NCBI GenBank assembly: GCA_963532425.1 | Contig: CAUSKK010000003.1 | Location: 62,001-126,000 of the forward strand | Length of the DNA: 64,000 nucleotides | From: CAUSKK01 sp963532425 | GTDB lineage: Bacteria > Pseudomonadota > Gammaproteobacteria > Cardiobacteriales > Cardiobacteriaceae | Direction of reading: 5' to 3' | Shown here: positions 8,772-17,934 of the stretch, piece after piece | How positions within the stretch are numbered: the first letter of the stretch is position 1 | Layout: the number at the start of each line of letters is the position of its first letter | Position numbers and translations under genes: made by a program | Notes under the pieces: generated by a model | The model's input: the letters and a program-made list of their open reading frames with translations, nothing else | Database searches by the model: none | What the model was told of the DNA's origin: nothing

Positions 8772-10531
8772 CACTGTTCCTGCATTAGCCGGTCGCTGAC
8801 CCGCACATCGGCATTTTTCACCAGATATTTGGCCAGAGCCTCCATATTCCGTTCCAGCTGCTGGCTGGCCCACTGGCGGTCCAGCACCGTGCGCAGGGCC
8901 TCGGGCACCGCCTCGGTCGAACCGGAGCGGACGGCGGTCAGCACATTAATCAGCACGTCCTTTTTATCGTTGCGGCTGAGGCTAACCCGGTCGCCGCTCT
9001 GGAAGAGCTGGTCGAGCACCGCCGGCGCCAGTGGGCCTTCCGTATCCAGACGGCTCAGATTCTCATAGTGCTGCAGGGCCAATTGCCGTTCGCCGCTGAT
9101 TTCGGTGGCGCTTTTTCCGCTGGTCAGCAGCTCCTGGCGAAGCGCTTCGGCCTCGGCCAGCAGCGCCTTTTCCGCCTCGGCGGTTTTATAGTCCAGCGCC
9201 ACTTTCTCCTGTACCGTCTCCAGCGGCTGCAACTGCGGCTGGGCGCGCTTCTCAATGGCGAAGAACAGGGTGCCGCCATCAATATTAATCGGGTCGGAGA
9301 TTTTGCCCTCGGCCAGCTTACCCTCACCAAAGAGCAGGCCCTTCACGGCCTCCCGGCTGAAAATGGGGTGATTCTGCCCGACCGCCAGAGCGCTGATTTT
9401 CTCCGGCTCTCCCTGAATTAGCGTGGCCACCTCGGCCAGGGTGGCGCCCTTTTCCACCTTCTCGGCGGCCGAAGAGGAAACCGCATAGATTTTCTCCTCA
9501 TTGATGAGCTTCTTCGCCGCCGCCGCCGCGTCCAAATCCTGAATTTTATCCAGCTGAATCAGCACATAGCCATAATCGCTCTTCACCACTGGGCTTACGG
9601 CACCGACCTTCTCCAGGGCAAAAAGCGCTTCATCCATGGCCTTGTCGCCGGTTTGACCGAAATCCTGCAGCGGGAAATCGCCCACCTCGCCATCGATGGC
9701 CTTGCTCTTGATTTGACCGGCCAGCTCGTCCCAGGCGCTAGCCTCCCGGTTGAGGCGCTCGCGGGCGGCGTTGGCGTCGCTTTCCTTGCTGAAGAGCAGA
9801 TATTTACCCGCCCGGCGGCTGCCCGCCTCCTTGAGCGCTTCGGCCGACAGAGTTTTGGCCAGCGTTTCCGGATTAATCAGCACATAGCTAATGTCCACCG
9901 TTTCCGGGGTGTAATAGTCCTGCTGGTGGGCGTCGTAGTATTTCTGCACCGCTTCGGCGCTGGCCTCGACCCGCTCCAGGGCCGCCGCCATCGGCAGGGT
10001 CAGCACATCATAGGAACGCTGCTGGGCAAAATCCTGCCAGAACTGCTGCTGCAGCGGGCCACCCAGGCTCTGCTCGCTGGCGAGAATCTGATAGTAGCGG
10101 CTGATATTTTCCTGCTGGCGCAGGCCGGCTTCGTAGCTCTGCGGGTTGGTGCGCATCGCCGTGAGACGCTGGCGATAGGTTTCGCTGTCGCCGAATTCGG
10201 CCTTGACGATTCTATAAAGCTCGCTCTCCGGCAGGTTGTAAGGGCTCTTCAGGGCGTGCTGGGCCAGCACCGTCTGCTGCACCAGCTGGCGCAGGGCCTC
10301 CTGGCGCAGGTTTTCATCGCTCAAATTGTTGTGCTGCGACTGCAAAGCGGTGCGCACGTGCTGGTAGCGGTCGAGGCCGATTTCCTCGCCATTGACCCGC
10401 AGGGCATAGTGGCTGGGGGTGAAATAGGGCACGCCGATGAACAGCATGCCCACGCCGGCGACAACGACCAGAGCATAGGCCAGCCGGTTATGTTTCTTTT
10501 GACGGATTTCGTCGAATTCAGATAGGGACAT
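8771..10531 (-). CDS. ppiD: Membrane-anchored periplasmic foldase PpiD
   Basis: 586 residues. A short cytoplasmic start, one transmembrane anchor (about residues 18-36, YALVVVAGVGMLFIGVPYF), then a SurA_N-like chaperone region and a parvulin-like domain around 240-360. The latter has the DGEVGDFPL...KSDYGYVLIQLDKI signature in degenerate form. PpiD works at the SecYEG exit on newly translocated envelope proteins; its isomerase domain is often inactive. Three palindrome-type copies lie inside the gene (near 9138, 9623 and 9834). Confidence 0.9.
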   Translation of the reverse strand: MSLSEFDEIRQKKHNRLAYALVVVAGVGMLFIGVPYFTPSHYALRVNGEEIGLDRYQHVRTALQSQHNNLSDENLRQEALRQLVQQTVLAQHALKSPYNLPESELYRIVKAEFGDSETYRQRLTAMRTNPQSYEAGLRQQENISRYYQILASEQSLGGPLQQQFWQDFAQQRSYDVLTLPMAAALERVEASAEAVQKYYDAHQQDYYTPETVDISYVLINPETLAKTLSAEALKEAGSRRAGKYLLFSKESDANAARERLNREASAWDELAGQIKSKAIDGEVGDFPLQDFGQTGDKAMDEALFALEKVGAVSPVVKSDYGYVLIQLDKIQDLDAAAAAKKLINEEKIYAVSSSAAEKVEKGATLAEVATLIQGEPEKISALAVGQNHPIFSREAVKGLLFGEGKLAEGKISDPINIDGGTLFFAIEKRAQPQLQPLETVQEKVALDYKTAEAEKALLAEAEALRQELLTSGKSATEISGERQLALQHYENLSRLDTEGPLAPAVLDQLFQSGDRVSLSRNDKKDVLINVLTAVRSGSTEAVPEALRTVLDRQWASQQLERNMEALAKYLVKNADVRVSDRLMQEQ

Positions 10532-10850
10532 GGAGACCTTCCATAGCTAAAAGCGTCGATTTTACCAGTTTGTGCCGCGCTGCCGGCTCCGTAGGAGTCT
10601 GAAGCGCTTCGGTTTAGCGGCCCCGGCCCGTCAGGAACGAAGCGCTTCGTTTTGACCAAGCTCCCAGCCGGAAGCGCTTCCCTGGGTTCAAGCACCGAAG
10701 CGCTTCGTTGCCCATAGCCTTTTAGAAATGAAGCGCTCCCCTTTTTGCCCAAAACCGAAGCGCTTCCTGGAAACGCCTCCCCAAAATCCCGGCGTTGGCC
10801 GGAATAATGCTTTGATAAAATTTAACTTTTACGAAAAATTTGGGGAAAAA
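10532..10850. repeat. Short palindrome cluster in the divergent ppiD/antiporter gap
   Basis: 319 bp between divergent starts, with about six palindrome copies between 10598 and 10775. The last 50 bp before the antiporter are A/T-rich and presumably hold its promoter. No gene seen. Confidence 0.8.
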
Positions 10851-12632
10851 ATGTTTCAAATGTCCATGGGCGATGCCATCAACATCGTTTATCTGATTGT
10901 GGCGACGCTCCTCTTTCTCAGCGTGCTCGGCAGCATGCTGTCCGCCCGTTTCGGCCTGCCGTTGCTCCTGATTTTCCTCGGCGTCGGCATGCTGGCCGGC
11001 GAAGAGGGTCTACTTAAAATCCACTTCAGCAACTTCTTTCAGGCCAATCTCATCGGCCAAATGGCGCTGGCGGTGATTCTGCTCGACGGCGGCCTGCGCA
11101 CCTCGGCGGCTTCCTTCCGACTGGTCTGGAAGCCGGCGGTGGTGCTGGCCAGCTGGGGGGTACTGGCGACGGTGGCCCTGCTCGGCCTGCTCACCACCTG
11201 GGTGCTGTCCCTGGCCATCGACGGCATCGACTGGCGCTATGGCTTTCTCATGGCCGCCATCGTCGGTTCCACCGATGCCGGGGCCGTGTTCTCGCTGCTG
11301 CGCAACGGCGGCGTCAAGCTGAACGAGCGGGTCCAGGCCATTCTGGAAATCGAATCCGGCGCCAACGACCCCATGGCCATTCTGCTGGTTACGGGCTTTA
11401 TTGCCCTGAACCTCGACCCACACAGCCAGACGGTGCTTAGCTTCGGCCGGCTGCTGCTGGAACAGCTGGGCATGGGGCTGGTGATTGGGCTGGTGGCCGG
11501 CTATGCCATGTCCGACCTGCTACCGCGCGTGCGCCTGGCCGAGGGTCTCTACGCCCTGCTGATATTCTCCGGCGGCACCATCACCTTCGCCCTCACCAAC
11601 CTGGCCGGCGGCTCCGGCTTCCTGGCCATCTATCTGGCCGGCGTGGTCATCGGCAACCGCAAAACCCGGGCGACGGAGCACGTGCTCCAGGTGATGGACG
11701 GCATGGCCTGGCTGGCCCAGGTGGTGCTATTCGTGGTGCTGGGCATGCTGGTAACGCCCTCCCACGTGCTGAAATATCTGCCCTATGCCATCGGCATTTT
11801 CATCTTCATGACACTGCTGGCCCGGCCGCTAGCGGTGTTCAGCGGGCTGGCCCTCTTCGGCTACAACCGGCGGGAAATGGCCTTCATCAGCTGGGTGGGG
11901 CTGCGCGGCGCCGTGCCGGTAACCCTGGCTATCATGCCGGTGATGGACCGGGTGCCTAATGCGGAAATTCTCTTTGATTTGACCTTTGCCGTGGTCATTC
12001 TCTCGCTGCTGATTCAGGGCATGACGCTGCCCATCATGTCCAACGTTTTTCGCGTGCGCGTGCCCACCATCCACGAGCCCCAGGACAGCCGGGAAATCTG
12101 GGTCAGCAACCAATCCAGCATCAATATTGTGGAATTTATGGTGCGCAAGGGCGCCTTTGCCGTCGGTCGTAATCCCGACGAAATCGCCAAGCGCGTCGGT
12201 GCCGACGAGCTGCGCGTTTTTGCCTTTGTGCGCGAGGGCCAGCTGTCGCCGCTGAGCAATTCCACCAACCTGCGTAGTGGCGATAGCGTCTGGTACGCCC
12301 TCAACGACGATACCCATCTGGAAACTCTGGCCAAGGTCTTCAACGACACCATCGTTGAGCGGCGGGAAAAATCCGACTTCTTCGGCGAATGGATTGTGTC
12401 GCCCCAGGTAAAAATGGGCGATTTGGCCATTCTCGACGAGGTGCCGCTGGCCGAGGAGGAACGGGCGCTCACCGTGAACGAGTTCATTTTGTTTAAATCC
12501 AGCGTGCGGCCGGTGGTGGGCGACATTATTCCCATCAGCGACGATTGGATTTTTGTCGTTCGCGATACGGACAATGTCGGCCGGGTACTGGCCGTGGGCC
12601 TCAAGCCGCAGCTGAAGAAGGAAAGCGCCTAG
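10851..12632 (+). CDS. nhaP2: Potassium/proton antiporter, NhaP2/CvrA type
   Basis: About 593 residues. A CPA1-type sodium/proton exchanger membrane domain has some 12-13 helices. It contains the GSTDAGAVFSLL and ESGANDPMAI motifs that carry the ion-binding acidic residues. It is followed by an RCK_C (TrkA-C) domain around residues 400-490 and a C-terminal CorC/HlyC-like domain, the architecture of E. coli CvrA. It should export K+ in exchange for protons. I start at ATG 10851; upstream in-frame codons run through the palindrome cluster. The stop overlaps the stop of the convergent methyltransferase by 4 bp. Confidence 0.9.
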   Translation: MFQMSMGDAINIVYLIVATLLFLSVLGSMLSARFGLPLLLIFLGVGMLAGEEGLLKIHFSNFFQANLIGQMALAVILLDGGLRTSAASFRLVWKPAVVLASWGVLATVALLGLLTTWVLSLAIDGIDWRYGFLMAAIVGSTDAGAVFSLLRNGGVKLNERVQAILEIESGANDPMAILLVTGFIALNLDPHSQTVLSFGRLLLEQLGMGLVIGLVAGYAMSDLLPRVRLAEGLYALLIFSGGTITFALTNLAGGSGFLAIYLAGVVIGNRKTRATEHVLQVMDGMAWLAQVVLFVVLGMLVTPSHVLKYLPYAIGIFIFMTLLARPLAVFSGLALFGYNRREMAFISWVGLRGAVPVTLAIMPVMDRVPNAEILFDLTFAVVILSLLIQGMTLPIMSNVFRVRVPTIHEPQDSREIWVSNQSSINIVEFMVRKGAFAVGRNPDEIAKRVGADELRVFAFVREGQLSPLSNSTNLRSGDSVWYALNDDTHLETLAKVFNDTIVERREKSDFFGEWIVSPQVKMGDLAILDEVPLAEEERALTVNEFILFKSSVRPVVGDIIPISDDWIFVVRDTDNVGRVLAVGLKPQLKKESA

Positions 12633-13420
12633 CGTTCCGGCACCCGACCGCTGATGCAGTGCACCCGGGCCGGTACCCGAAGGTCGGTGGACGACGGGGC
12701 CAGGGTCTGTTCCAGTTGCTGCCAGACGGCCTGGCGCTCGGTCGGGCCCAGACTGCGCAGCCGTTGGCCAAGATATTCGCCCTGCTCGGCCTGTGCCCAG
12801 TAGCTTTCCAGCCGGGGATAGGTCTGTTCCACCCTGAAGGCGACGCTGCGGCAATCGACCAGACCCGTTGCCGCCCACAGCGCTTCCAGCGCGTCCAGAT
12901 TGCTGGGGTTGGCAGCGGGCATTTTCGGCCCGGGCAGTAAATCCAAGGCCCGAAGCGCTTCGCTGATAGTGAAGTAGGGGAAGCCGGTGGGTAAATCCCA
13001 GATATAGGCGGCGATGGTCGCCCCGGGCCGGCTAACCCGAAGCGCTTCGCGCAGCACCTGCTCGCTATCGTTGAAAAACACCAGCACCAGCGGCAGAAAA
13101 ACGGCCTGGAAAGTGCCGTCGGCCAGGGGGAGACGGTGGGCGTCGGCCTCAAGAAAATCAACGCCAGGGCAGCGCTCTCGGGCTAGGGCCAGCTGGGCCG
13201 GGGCCACATCCAGAGCGGTGAGCGGAGCGCCGGGCTGGGCCGCCTGCAGCAGTTCGGTAAAGGCACCGCCACCACAGCCTATTTCTAGCAGTGGGGCCGT
13301 TGAAGCCGGAAGATTGAGCCAGTGCAGAAAGGCCCGGCCGGCCTGCTGGCTCCAGGCCCCCATAAAGTTCTCGTAGGCCTGGGCATCGCTAAAACTGCCA
13401 CTGGCCGGCTGAAATTTCAT
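12629..13420 (-). CDS. Class I SAM-dependent methyltransferase
   Basis: 263 residues. SAM-binding motif LLEIGCGGG near residue 44, a second acidic strand (TALDVAPAQL) and the motif around EADAHRLPLADGTF place it in the Methyltransf_11/UbiE-like group. The substrate is unknown. Two palindrome copies near 12950 and 13038 are in the coding sequence. It converges on the antiporter with overlapping CTAG stops, so no intergenic terminator space exists. Confidence 0.85.
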   Translation of the reverse strand: MKFQPASGSFSDAQAYENFMGAWSQQAGRAFLHWLNLPASTAPLLEIGCGGGAFTELLQAAQPGAPLTALDVAPAQLALARERCPGVDFLEADAHRLPLADGTFQAVFLPLVLVFFNDSEQVLREALRVSRPGATIAAYIWDLPTGFPYFTISEALRALDLLPGPKMPAANPSNLDALEALWAATGLVDCRSVAFRVEQTYPRLESYWAQAEQGEYLGQRLRSLGPTERQAVWQQLEQTLAPSSTDLRVPARVHCISGRVPER

Positions 13421-13438
13421 AAATTTTCTTTTCCTCGC

Positions 13439-13467
13439 TTGACAACATTTATTTATTTCGGTTTAAT
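13439..13467 (+). promoter_or_regulatory. Sigma70-type promoter for tRNA-Phe
   Basis: TTGACA (13439-13444), 17-bp spacer, TTTAAT (13462-13467). Predicted +1 is a few bases before the tRNA. Confidence 0.8.
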
Positions 13468-13481
13468 ACGCGCTTTCTTAC

Positions 13482-13557
13482 GGCCAAGTAGCTCAGTTGG
13501 TAGAGCAGCGGATTGAAAATCCGCGTGTCGGTGGTTCGATTCCGCCCTTGGCCACCA
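13482..13557 (+). tRNA. tRNA-Phe (GAA)
   Basis: 76 nt with encoded CCA. Acceptor GGCCAAG/CTTGGCC; anticodon loop TTGAAAA gives GAA. It precedes rpmB-rpmG by 43 bp and may share their transcript. Confidence 0.97.
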
Positions 13558-13600
13558 TTCCAATATTAATTTAATTAACTATTTTAAAAGAGGTACGACT

Positions 13601-13837
13601 ATGGCACGCATTTGCCAGGTAACCGGTAAAAAGCCGTTGGTCGGTAATACCGTTTCTCACGCTAATAATAAAAATAAACGCCGCTTTCTCCCCAATCTGC
13701 AGGAACACCGCTTCTGGGTCGAAAGTGAAAAGCGCTTTGTTAAACTCCGAGTTTCAGCAAACGGTATGCGTACTATCGACAAAAAGGGAATTGATGCCGT
13801 GTTGGCTGAAATTCGCGCCCGTGGTGAAAAAGTTTAA
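13601..13837 (+). CDS. rpmB: 50S ribosomal protein L28
   Basis: 78 residues, full length, with the hallmark start MARICQVTGKKPLVGN and the NKNKRRFLPNLQ segment. It binds 23S rRNA in the large subunit. AAGAGG lies about 9 bp upstream of the ATG. rpmG follows after 16 bp, the usual gammaproteobacterial pairing. No palindrome copy is present. Confidence 0.98.
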   Translation: MARICQVTGKKPLVGNTVSHANNKNKRRFLPNLQEHRFWVESEKRFVKLRVSANGMRTIDKKGIDAVLAEIRARGEKV

Positions 13838-13853
13838 GTTTAAGGAGTAGTTC

Positions 13854-14027
13854 ATGGCTAAGAAAAAAGGTGGCGTGGAGAAAATTCGTCTGGTTTCTTC
13901 CGAGAACACGGGCCATTTTTACACCACCGTTAAAAATAAACGGAATACGCCGGAAAAAATGGAAATCAAAAAATTTGACCCCGTTGCGCGTAAACACGTT
14001 ATCTACAAAGAAGCAAAAATCAAATAA
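13854..14027 (+). CDS. rpmG: 50S ribosomal protein L33
   Basis: 57 residues beginning MAKKKGGVEKIRLVSSENTG and ending KHVIYKEAKIK. It has the Cys-less (zinc-independent) form of L33. TAAGGAG sits 8 bp before the ATG. Second gene of the rpmBG pair, followed by a terminator. Confidence 0.97.
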   Translation: MAKKKGGVEKIRLVSSENTGHFYTTVKNKRNTPEKMEIKKFDPVARKHVIYKEAKIK

Positions 14028-14046
14028 CCCTTTCTCCAAAAGATAG

Positions 14047-14073
14047 AAAGCCCGCATTAAGTGGGCTTTTTTT
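14047..14073 (+). terminator. Terminator after rpmG
   Basis: AGCCCGC-ATTAA-GTGGGCT followed by a T run. Confidence 0.85.
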
Positions 14074-14092
14074 CTATTTCAGGTTTTAGAAA

Positions 14093-14941
14093 ATGACAAC
14101 GCTGTTGCACTGTGAAAATCTGGCCTACGGCCACGGCCGCCAGCTTCTCTTCCGGGGGCTGAATTTGACCCTGCAGGCCCGGGAAATCGTGGCGCTGGTG
14201 GGCAATAACGGCGTCGGCAAAACCACGCTGTTGGAACTGCTGGCCGGGGCCCGAACGCCCGAGGTCGGCACCGTCAAACGCCAAACGACGAAGCGCTTCT
14301 GGCTGGGCTATGTGCCAGCAACGGCGCCGCTCTATCCCCAGCTGACCGTCCGCCGCTATCTCCGGCTCTGTGCCGAACTGCGTGCCGTGGTCGCCCCGGC
14401 CATCGACCGGGCCATTGACCGCTGCGCCCTGGGTCGGGTGCTGAATCAGCGCTGCAGCCAGCTGTCCCAGGGCTACCGCCAGCGGCTGGCCCTGGCCCAG
14501 GCCCTGCTGCACGAACCAGAGGTGCTGCTGCTGGACGAACTGAGCAACGGTCTGGACTATCCACAGAAACAGGAAATGTTGGCTCTGCTTGGCGAGCTGA
14601 AAAGCCACTGCGCCATTCTGTTCATCAGCCACGACTGGGCCGAGGTGGCCCGGCTGGCCGACCGGGTCTATTGGTTGGAAAATCAGCGGCTACGCGAAAT
14701 TTCACTGCCCCAGCGGCCGCCCCACTATCACTGGCTGCAAACCCGCAACGCCAGCGCCGCCGCCCGGCTCCGTCCCCTGTTTCCAGGCGCCGCCGGCGAC
14801 GATGATTTCATTGGCTTCGTCCCCGACCCGGCCACACTACAGACGGTGCAACAACACTGGGCCGACATCGTTGCCCTCCACCCCCACTATCCGCCGGTGG
14901 CCCTGCAGGAGAAGATTCATGCTGCGCGCCCAGCTGGCTAA
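14093..14941 (+). CDS. ABC transporter ATP-binding subunit
   Basis: 282 residues with Walker A GNNGVGKTT (37-45), ABC signature LSQGYRQRL (about 123-131), Walker B VLLLDELSNGLD (about 143) and the H-loop FISHDW. The SQGY signature resembles GldA/NosF/CcmA-type exporters. The C-terminal 60 residues match no domain that I know. A palindrome copy at about 14288 encodes TKRF. The permease gene overlaps by 23 bp. The substrate is unknown. Confidence 0.88.
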   Translation: MTTLLHCENLAYGHGRQLLFRGLNLTLQAREIVALVGNNGVGKTTLLELLAGARTPEVGTVKRQTTKRFWLGYVPATAPLYPQLTVRRYLRLCAELRAVVAPAIDRAIDRCALGRVLNQRCSQLSQGYRQRLALAQALLHEPEVLLLDELSNGLDYPQKQEMLALLGELKSHCAILFISHDWAEVARLADRVYWLENQRLREISLPQRPPHYHWLQTRNASAAARLRPLFPGAAGDDDFIGFVPDPATLQTVQQHWADIVALHPHYPPVALQEKIHAARPAG

Positions 14942-15650
14942 GGAATGGCGGCTGCTGCTCACGCCCGGCTTTGGCCTGGCCCTGAGCTTCTGCTGGCTGG
15001 CGCTGGGCTGGTATTTGCTCGCCGGCCTGGAGGAATACAACGCCATTGCCGGCCAGCTGGCCCAGCTGGAAAACCGACGCGGGGCCACGGAAATGTATCT
15101 CGGCGCCGCCAATCAGTGGCTGCAAACCCTGATGGTGCTGTGGAGCATCTACTTCGGCGCCCGCAGTCTGGCCCAGGAACGCCAGTGGCAGACCCAAACC
15201 CTGCACTATGGCAGCGACTGGACGCCCTTCCTCTGGGCCAAGGCGCTGGTGCTGGGTGCCTGCCTGCTGCTGCTGACGCTGCCCTTCTGGCTGGTGGTGC
15301 TGTGGCTGCAGAGTGGCGTCCACTGGGACGGCCCCCTGCTGGCGGCCCAGGCCCTGGGCCAGCTCTTTTTCCTACTCTTTGCTCTGGGCCTGAGTCTGAG
15401 CATTTCCGCCACCCAATCCCAGGCCCTAAGCGCTTCCCTGCTGACGGCCCTGGCCTGGCTGCTGCTGTGGCTGGCCCCGACCCTGAGCACTTCGCCGGCC
15501 TGGCTGCCGCCGCTGCTGCGCTATCTTTCCCCCTTTGAGCATTTCCAGCTGTTGCAGCAGGGCATTGTGGCGCTGCAGACCGGCGCCTATCTGCTGTTCA
15601 TGTTGTTTATTTTCGGACTGGCCACCGCCTACTGCTGGCCAGACCGCTGA
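14919..15650 (+). CDS. ABC-2-like permease partner
   Basis: 243 residues, about six hydrophobic helices (around 17-37, 68-80, 108-130, 140-165, 172-190 and 215-238), resembling GldF/NosY-type ABC-2 membrane subunits. I start at ATG 14919 (MLRAQLAKEWRLLL), which has the family's basic amphipathic opening and GCAGGAG 11 bp upstream. It overlaps the ATPase gene, so the two form one exporter. A palindrome-like AAGCGCTTC copy is inside at about 15428. Confidence 0.78.
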   Translation: MLRAQLAKEWRLLLTPGFGLALSFCWLALGWYLLAGLEEYNAIAGQLAQLENRRGATEMYLGAANQWLQTLMVLWSIYFGARSLAQERQWQTQTLHYGSDWTPFLWAKALVLGACLLLLTLPFWLVVLWLQSGVHWDGPLLAAQALGQLFFLLFALGLSLSISATQSQALSASLLTALAWLLLWLAPTLSTSPAWLPPLLRYLSPFEHFQLLQQGIVALQTGAYLLFMLFIFGLATAYCWPDR

Positions 15651-15683
15651 TTTATAAAAAATTTATTCCAATAAGGAAAATCC

Positions 15684-16697
15684 ATGAAAGAATTTTTTTA
15701 CCCCTATTTGCTCTTTCTAGCGGAGACGACCACGGTGGTGGTGGCTCTGCTGCTGCTGCTGAGTAGCCTGTTCCAAATGCGTCAGCAGCAGAAGAAGCGC
15801 TTCGGCGAGGGCGAATTCAGCATCAGCTGTTTGAACGAGGAGTACGAGGAACTACAGGTGCACATGCACCAGATGCTCAACGACGAGAAAAGCCATAAAC
15901 AGTGGCTGAAAAAACGCGAAAAAGCGCAAAAAGAGGAGGAAAATCAAAAACCCTGCCTCTTCGTCCTCGACTTTGAGGGCGACATCGAAGCCAGCGCCAC
16001 CGACGCCCTGCGCGAGCACATCAATATGATTCTGCAGGTGGCCGGCCCCGGCGACCGGGTCATGGTGCGCCTGGAAAGCGGCGGCGGCCTGGTCTATGCC
16101 TACGGCCTGGCGGCGGCCCAGCTGCACCGGCTACGGGCCAAGGAAATTCCCCTGACCATCTGCGTGGACAAGGTAGCGGCCAGCGGCGGCTATATGATGG
16201 CCTGTCTGGCCAACGAAATCATCGCCTCGCCCTTTGCCATTCTCGGCTCGGTGGGCGTAATTGGCTCGCTGCCGAATTTTCATAAACTGCTGAAAAAACA
16301 TGACATTGACTATGAGGAGCACACCGCCGGCCCCTACAAGCGCTCCCTGACCATGTTCGGCGAGAACACGCCCGAAGACCGGCGCCAGTTTGAACATGAG
16401 TTGGCCATTACCCACGAGCTCTTCAAGAACCACATCAGCGCCTACCGGCCCCAGCTGGACGTGGAAACCATCGCCACCGGCGAAACCTGGTACGGCAGCC
16501 AGGCCGTGGCCAACCACCTCATCGACCGCGTCGGCACCAGCGACGATTTCATTCTTGAGCACCTCGACCATTACCGCGTTTACCTGCTCACCAAGGAGGA
16601 AAAGCAATCGGCCCTGGACAACCTGAAGGAACGCTTCCTCGGCCTGCTTTCCCTGCGGGCGACGAAAAAATCGCCGTTCAAGGCTCAAATTCACTAG
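15684..16697 (+). CDS. sohB: SohB, inner-membrane S49 peptidase
   Basis: 337 residues. An N-terminal membrane anchor (about 8-30), a charged coiled linker (50-88), then the S49 protease domain. Catalytic Ser167 lies in VAASGGYMM and Lys219 in GPYKRSL, as in SppA/SohB. It faces the periplasm and degrades membrane or signal-peptide fragments. A palindrome copy near 15794 encodes KKRF just after the anchor. Confidence 0.94.
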   Translation: MKEFFYPYLLFLAETTTVVVALLLLLSSLFQMRQQQKKRFGEGEFSISCLNEEYEELQVHMHQMLNDEKSHKQWLKKREKAQKEEENQKPCLFVLDFEGDIEASATDALREHINMILQVAGPGDRVMVRLESGGGLVYAYGLAAAQLHRLRAKEIPLTICVDKVAASGGYMMACLANEIIASPFAILGSVGVIGSLPNFHKLLKKHDIDYEEHTAGPYKRSLTMFGENTPEDRRQFEHELAITHELFKNHISAYRPQLDVETIATGETWYGSQAVANHLIDRVGTSDDFILEHLDHYRVYLLTKEEKQSALDNLKERFLGLLSLRATKKSPFKAQIH

Positions 16698-16701
16698 CTT
16701 C

Positions 16702-16724
16702 AGCGCCTCCGGGCGCTTTTTTTT
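16702..16724 (+). terminator. Terminator after sohB
   Basis: AGCGCC-TCC-GGGCGCT then eight T. Confidence 0.85.
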
Positions 16725-16808
16725 GATTTTACTTTTCCATTCCGAGCCCTTAGAATGGCTGACCGTTATTCCCTAATAATCTATTTTCCCTAATTAAAAG
16801 AAGCTAAT

Positions 16809-17066
16809 ATGACCGAAAAACAATTCAAAATTCTCGCCATCGTCGCCACCGGCGCCTCCATCCTGATGTACGTTACCTACATCTTCCAAATCCAAGCCAA
16901 TCTGGCCGGCCACAAGGGCAACCCAGTTCAACCATTCTGCGCCGCCATCAACTGCACCCTCTGGGTCATTTACGGCCTGGTGAAAAAGGAACGCGACTGG
17001 GCCATTTCCATCGCCAACCTGCCCGGTGTCATCCTCGGTCTGGCCACCTCCATCACCGCGCTATAG
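16809..17066 (+). CDS. SemiSWEET-type sugar transporter
   Basis: 85 residues, three transmembrane helices forming a single triple-helix bundle that must dimerise to make a pore. The MYVTYIFQIQANLAGHKG and CAAINCTLWVIYGLVKK stretches match bacterial SemiSWEET (MtN3/PQ-loop) proteins, including the Trp/Asn pocket residues. These move sugars such as sucrose or glucose by facilitated diffusion. AAGAAGC precedes the ATG. No partner gene nearby. Confidence 0.88.
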   Translation: MTEKQFKILAIVATGASILMYVTYIFQIQANLAGHKGNPVQPFCAAINCTLWVIYGLVKKERDWAISIANLPGVILGLATSITAL

Positions 17067-17140
17067 GCGGGCTAAAACCTTGACTTTAAAGCTGAATTCC
17101 TTCAAAATTTCGTCTTTTTAATTTTGATAGGATTTTTACC

Positions 17141-17404
17141 GTGGCCAACACTGCCCAAGCTAGAAAACGTATCCGCCAAGCGGAAAAAGCCCGCCAACTC
17201 AACGCCAGCCAACGTTCGGCCATGCGTACGGCGGTCAAAAAACTGCTGAAAACCATCGCCACCGGCGATAAAAGCGCCGCCCTGCAGGGCTTCAGCAAAG
17301 CCTCCTCCTTCCTGGACCGGGCTGCGCGCAAAGGCTTGATTCATAAGAACAAAGCCAACCGCCTGAAAAGCCGGCTCAACGCCAAAATCGTGGCCATCGC
17401 CTAG
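17141..17404 (+). CDS. rpsT: 30S ribosomal protein S20
   Basis: 87 residues, full length, starting at GTG 17141 with MANTAQARKRIRQAEKAR, typical S20, followed by the helical hairpin ending KSRLNAKIVAIA. A weak start codon is common for rpsT. TAGGATTTTTACC precedes the start. No palindrome copy inside. Confidence 0.97.
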   Translation: MANTAQARKRIRQAEKARQLNASQRSAMRTAVKKLLKTIATGDKSAALQGFSKASSFLDRAARKGLIHKNKANRLKSRLNAKIVAIA

Positions 17405-17417
17405 GCTCCAGCGGCAT

Positions 17418-17441
17418 AGCCCCCCATGGGGGCTTTTTTTA
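17418..17441 (+). terminator. Terminator after rpsT
   Basis: AGCCCCC-CAT-GGGGGCT followed by seven T. Confidence 0.85.
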
Positions 17442-17463
17442 TGCCCCATCACAAGGACACACC

Positions 17464-17898
17464 ATGCAACTGATTCTCTGGCGCCACGCCCGCGACGAGC
17501 GCTTCAAACTGGGGGAACGCCAACTGGAGGCCGAGGGCCAGGCCCAGGCGGCGGCCGGGGCCGACTGGCTGCGCCGCCACTATCCCGGCCGGCCGATTTG
17601 GACGTCGGCGGCCCCCAGCGCCCGGGCCACCGGCCAGCACTATGACCCAGCCGCCGAGGTCAAAAGCGAACTCAATCCCAGTGCCAACGAAAACCAGCTG
17701 GCCCGCTGGCTGGCGGAACTGGCCGCCGAAGACCAGGCGGCGCTGATTTGGGTGGGCCATTCGCCCTGGCTCGGCAGTCTGGCGACGCTGCTCACCAACG
17801 ACAGCGATTTTCTCTTCTTCGAGGAGGGACAAATTCTCGTGCTGGATAACGATTCCGGCCCCTGGCGGGCGGTGGCGAGCTTCCGTCCCGAGGACTAA
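17464..17898 (+). CDS. sixA: SixA-like phosphohistidine phosphatase
   Basis: 144 residues of the histidine phosphatase superfamily. The RHA motif with nucleophile His8 (LWRHARDE) replaces the usual RHG, as in SixA. The second catalytic His lies in WVGHSPWLG near residue 99. SixA dephosphorylates phosphohistidine on phosphotransfer proteins. Length fits SixA (about 160) with a slightly short middle. It follows rpsT and ends in its own terminator at the edge of array 2. Confidence 0.82.
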   Translation: MQLILWRHARDERFKLGERQLEAEGQAQAAAGADWLRRHYPGRPIWTSAAPSARATGQHYDPAAEVKSELNPSANENQLARWLAELAAEDQAALIWVGHSPWLGSLATLLTNDSDFLFFEEGQILVLDNDSGPWRAVASFRPED

Positions 17899-17904
17899 AA
17901 CCCC

Positions 17905-17931
17905 AGCCAACCCCAGCGGTTGGCTTTTTTA
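17905..17931 (+). terminator. Terminator after sixA
   Basis: AGCCAACC-CCAGC-GGTTGGCT then a T run. Confidence 0.85.
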
Positions 17932-17934
17932 GTG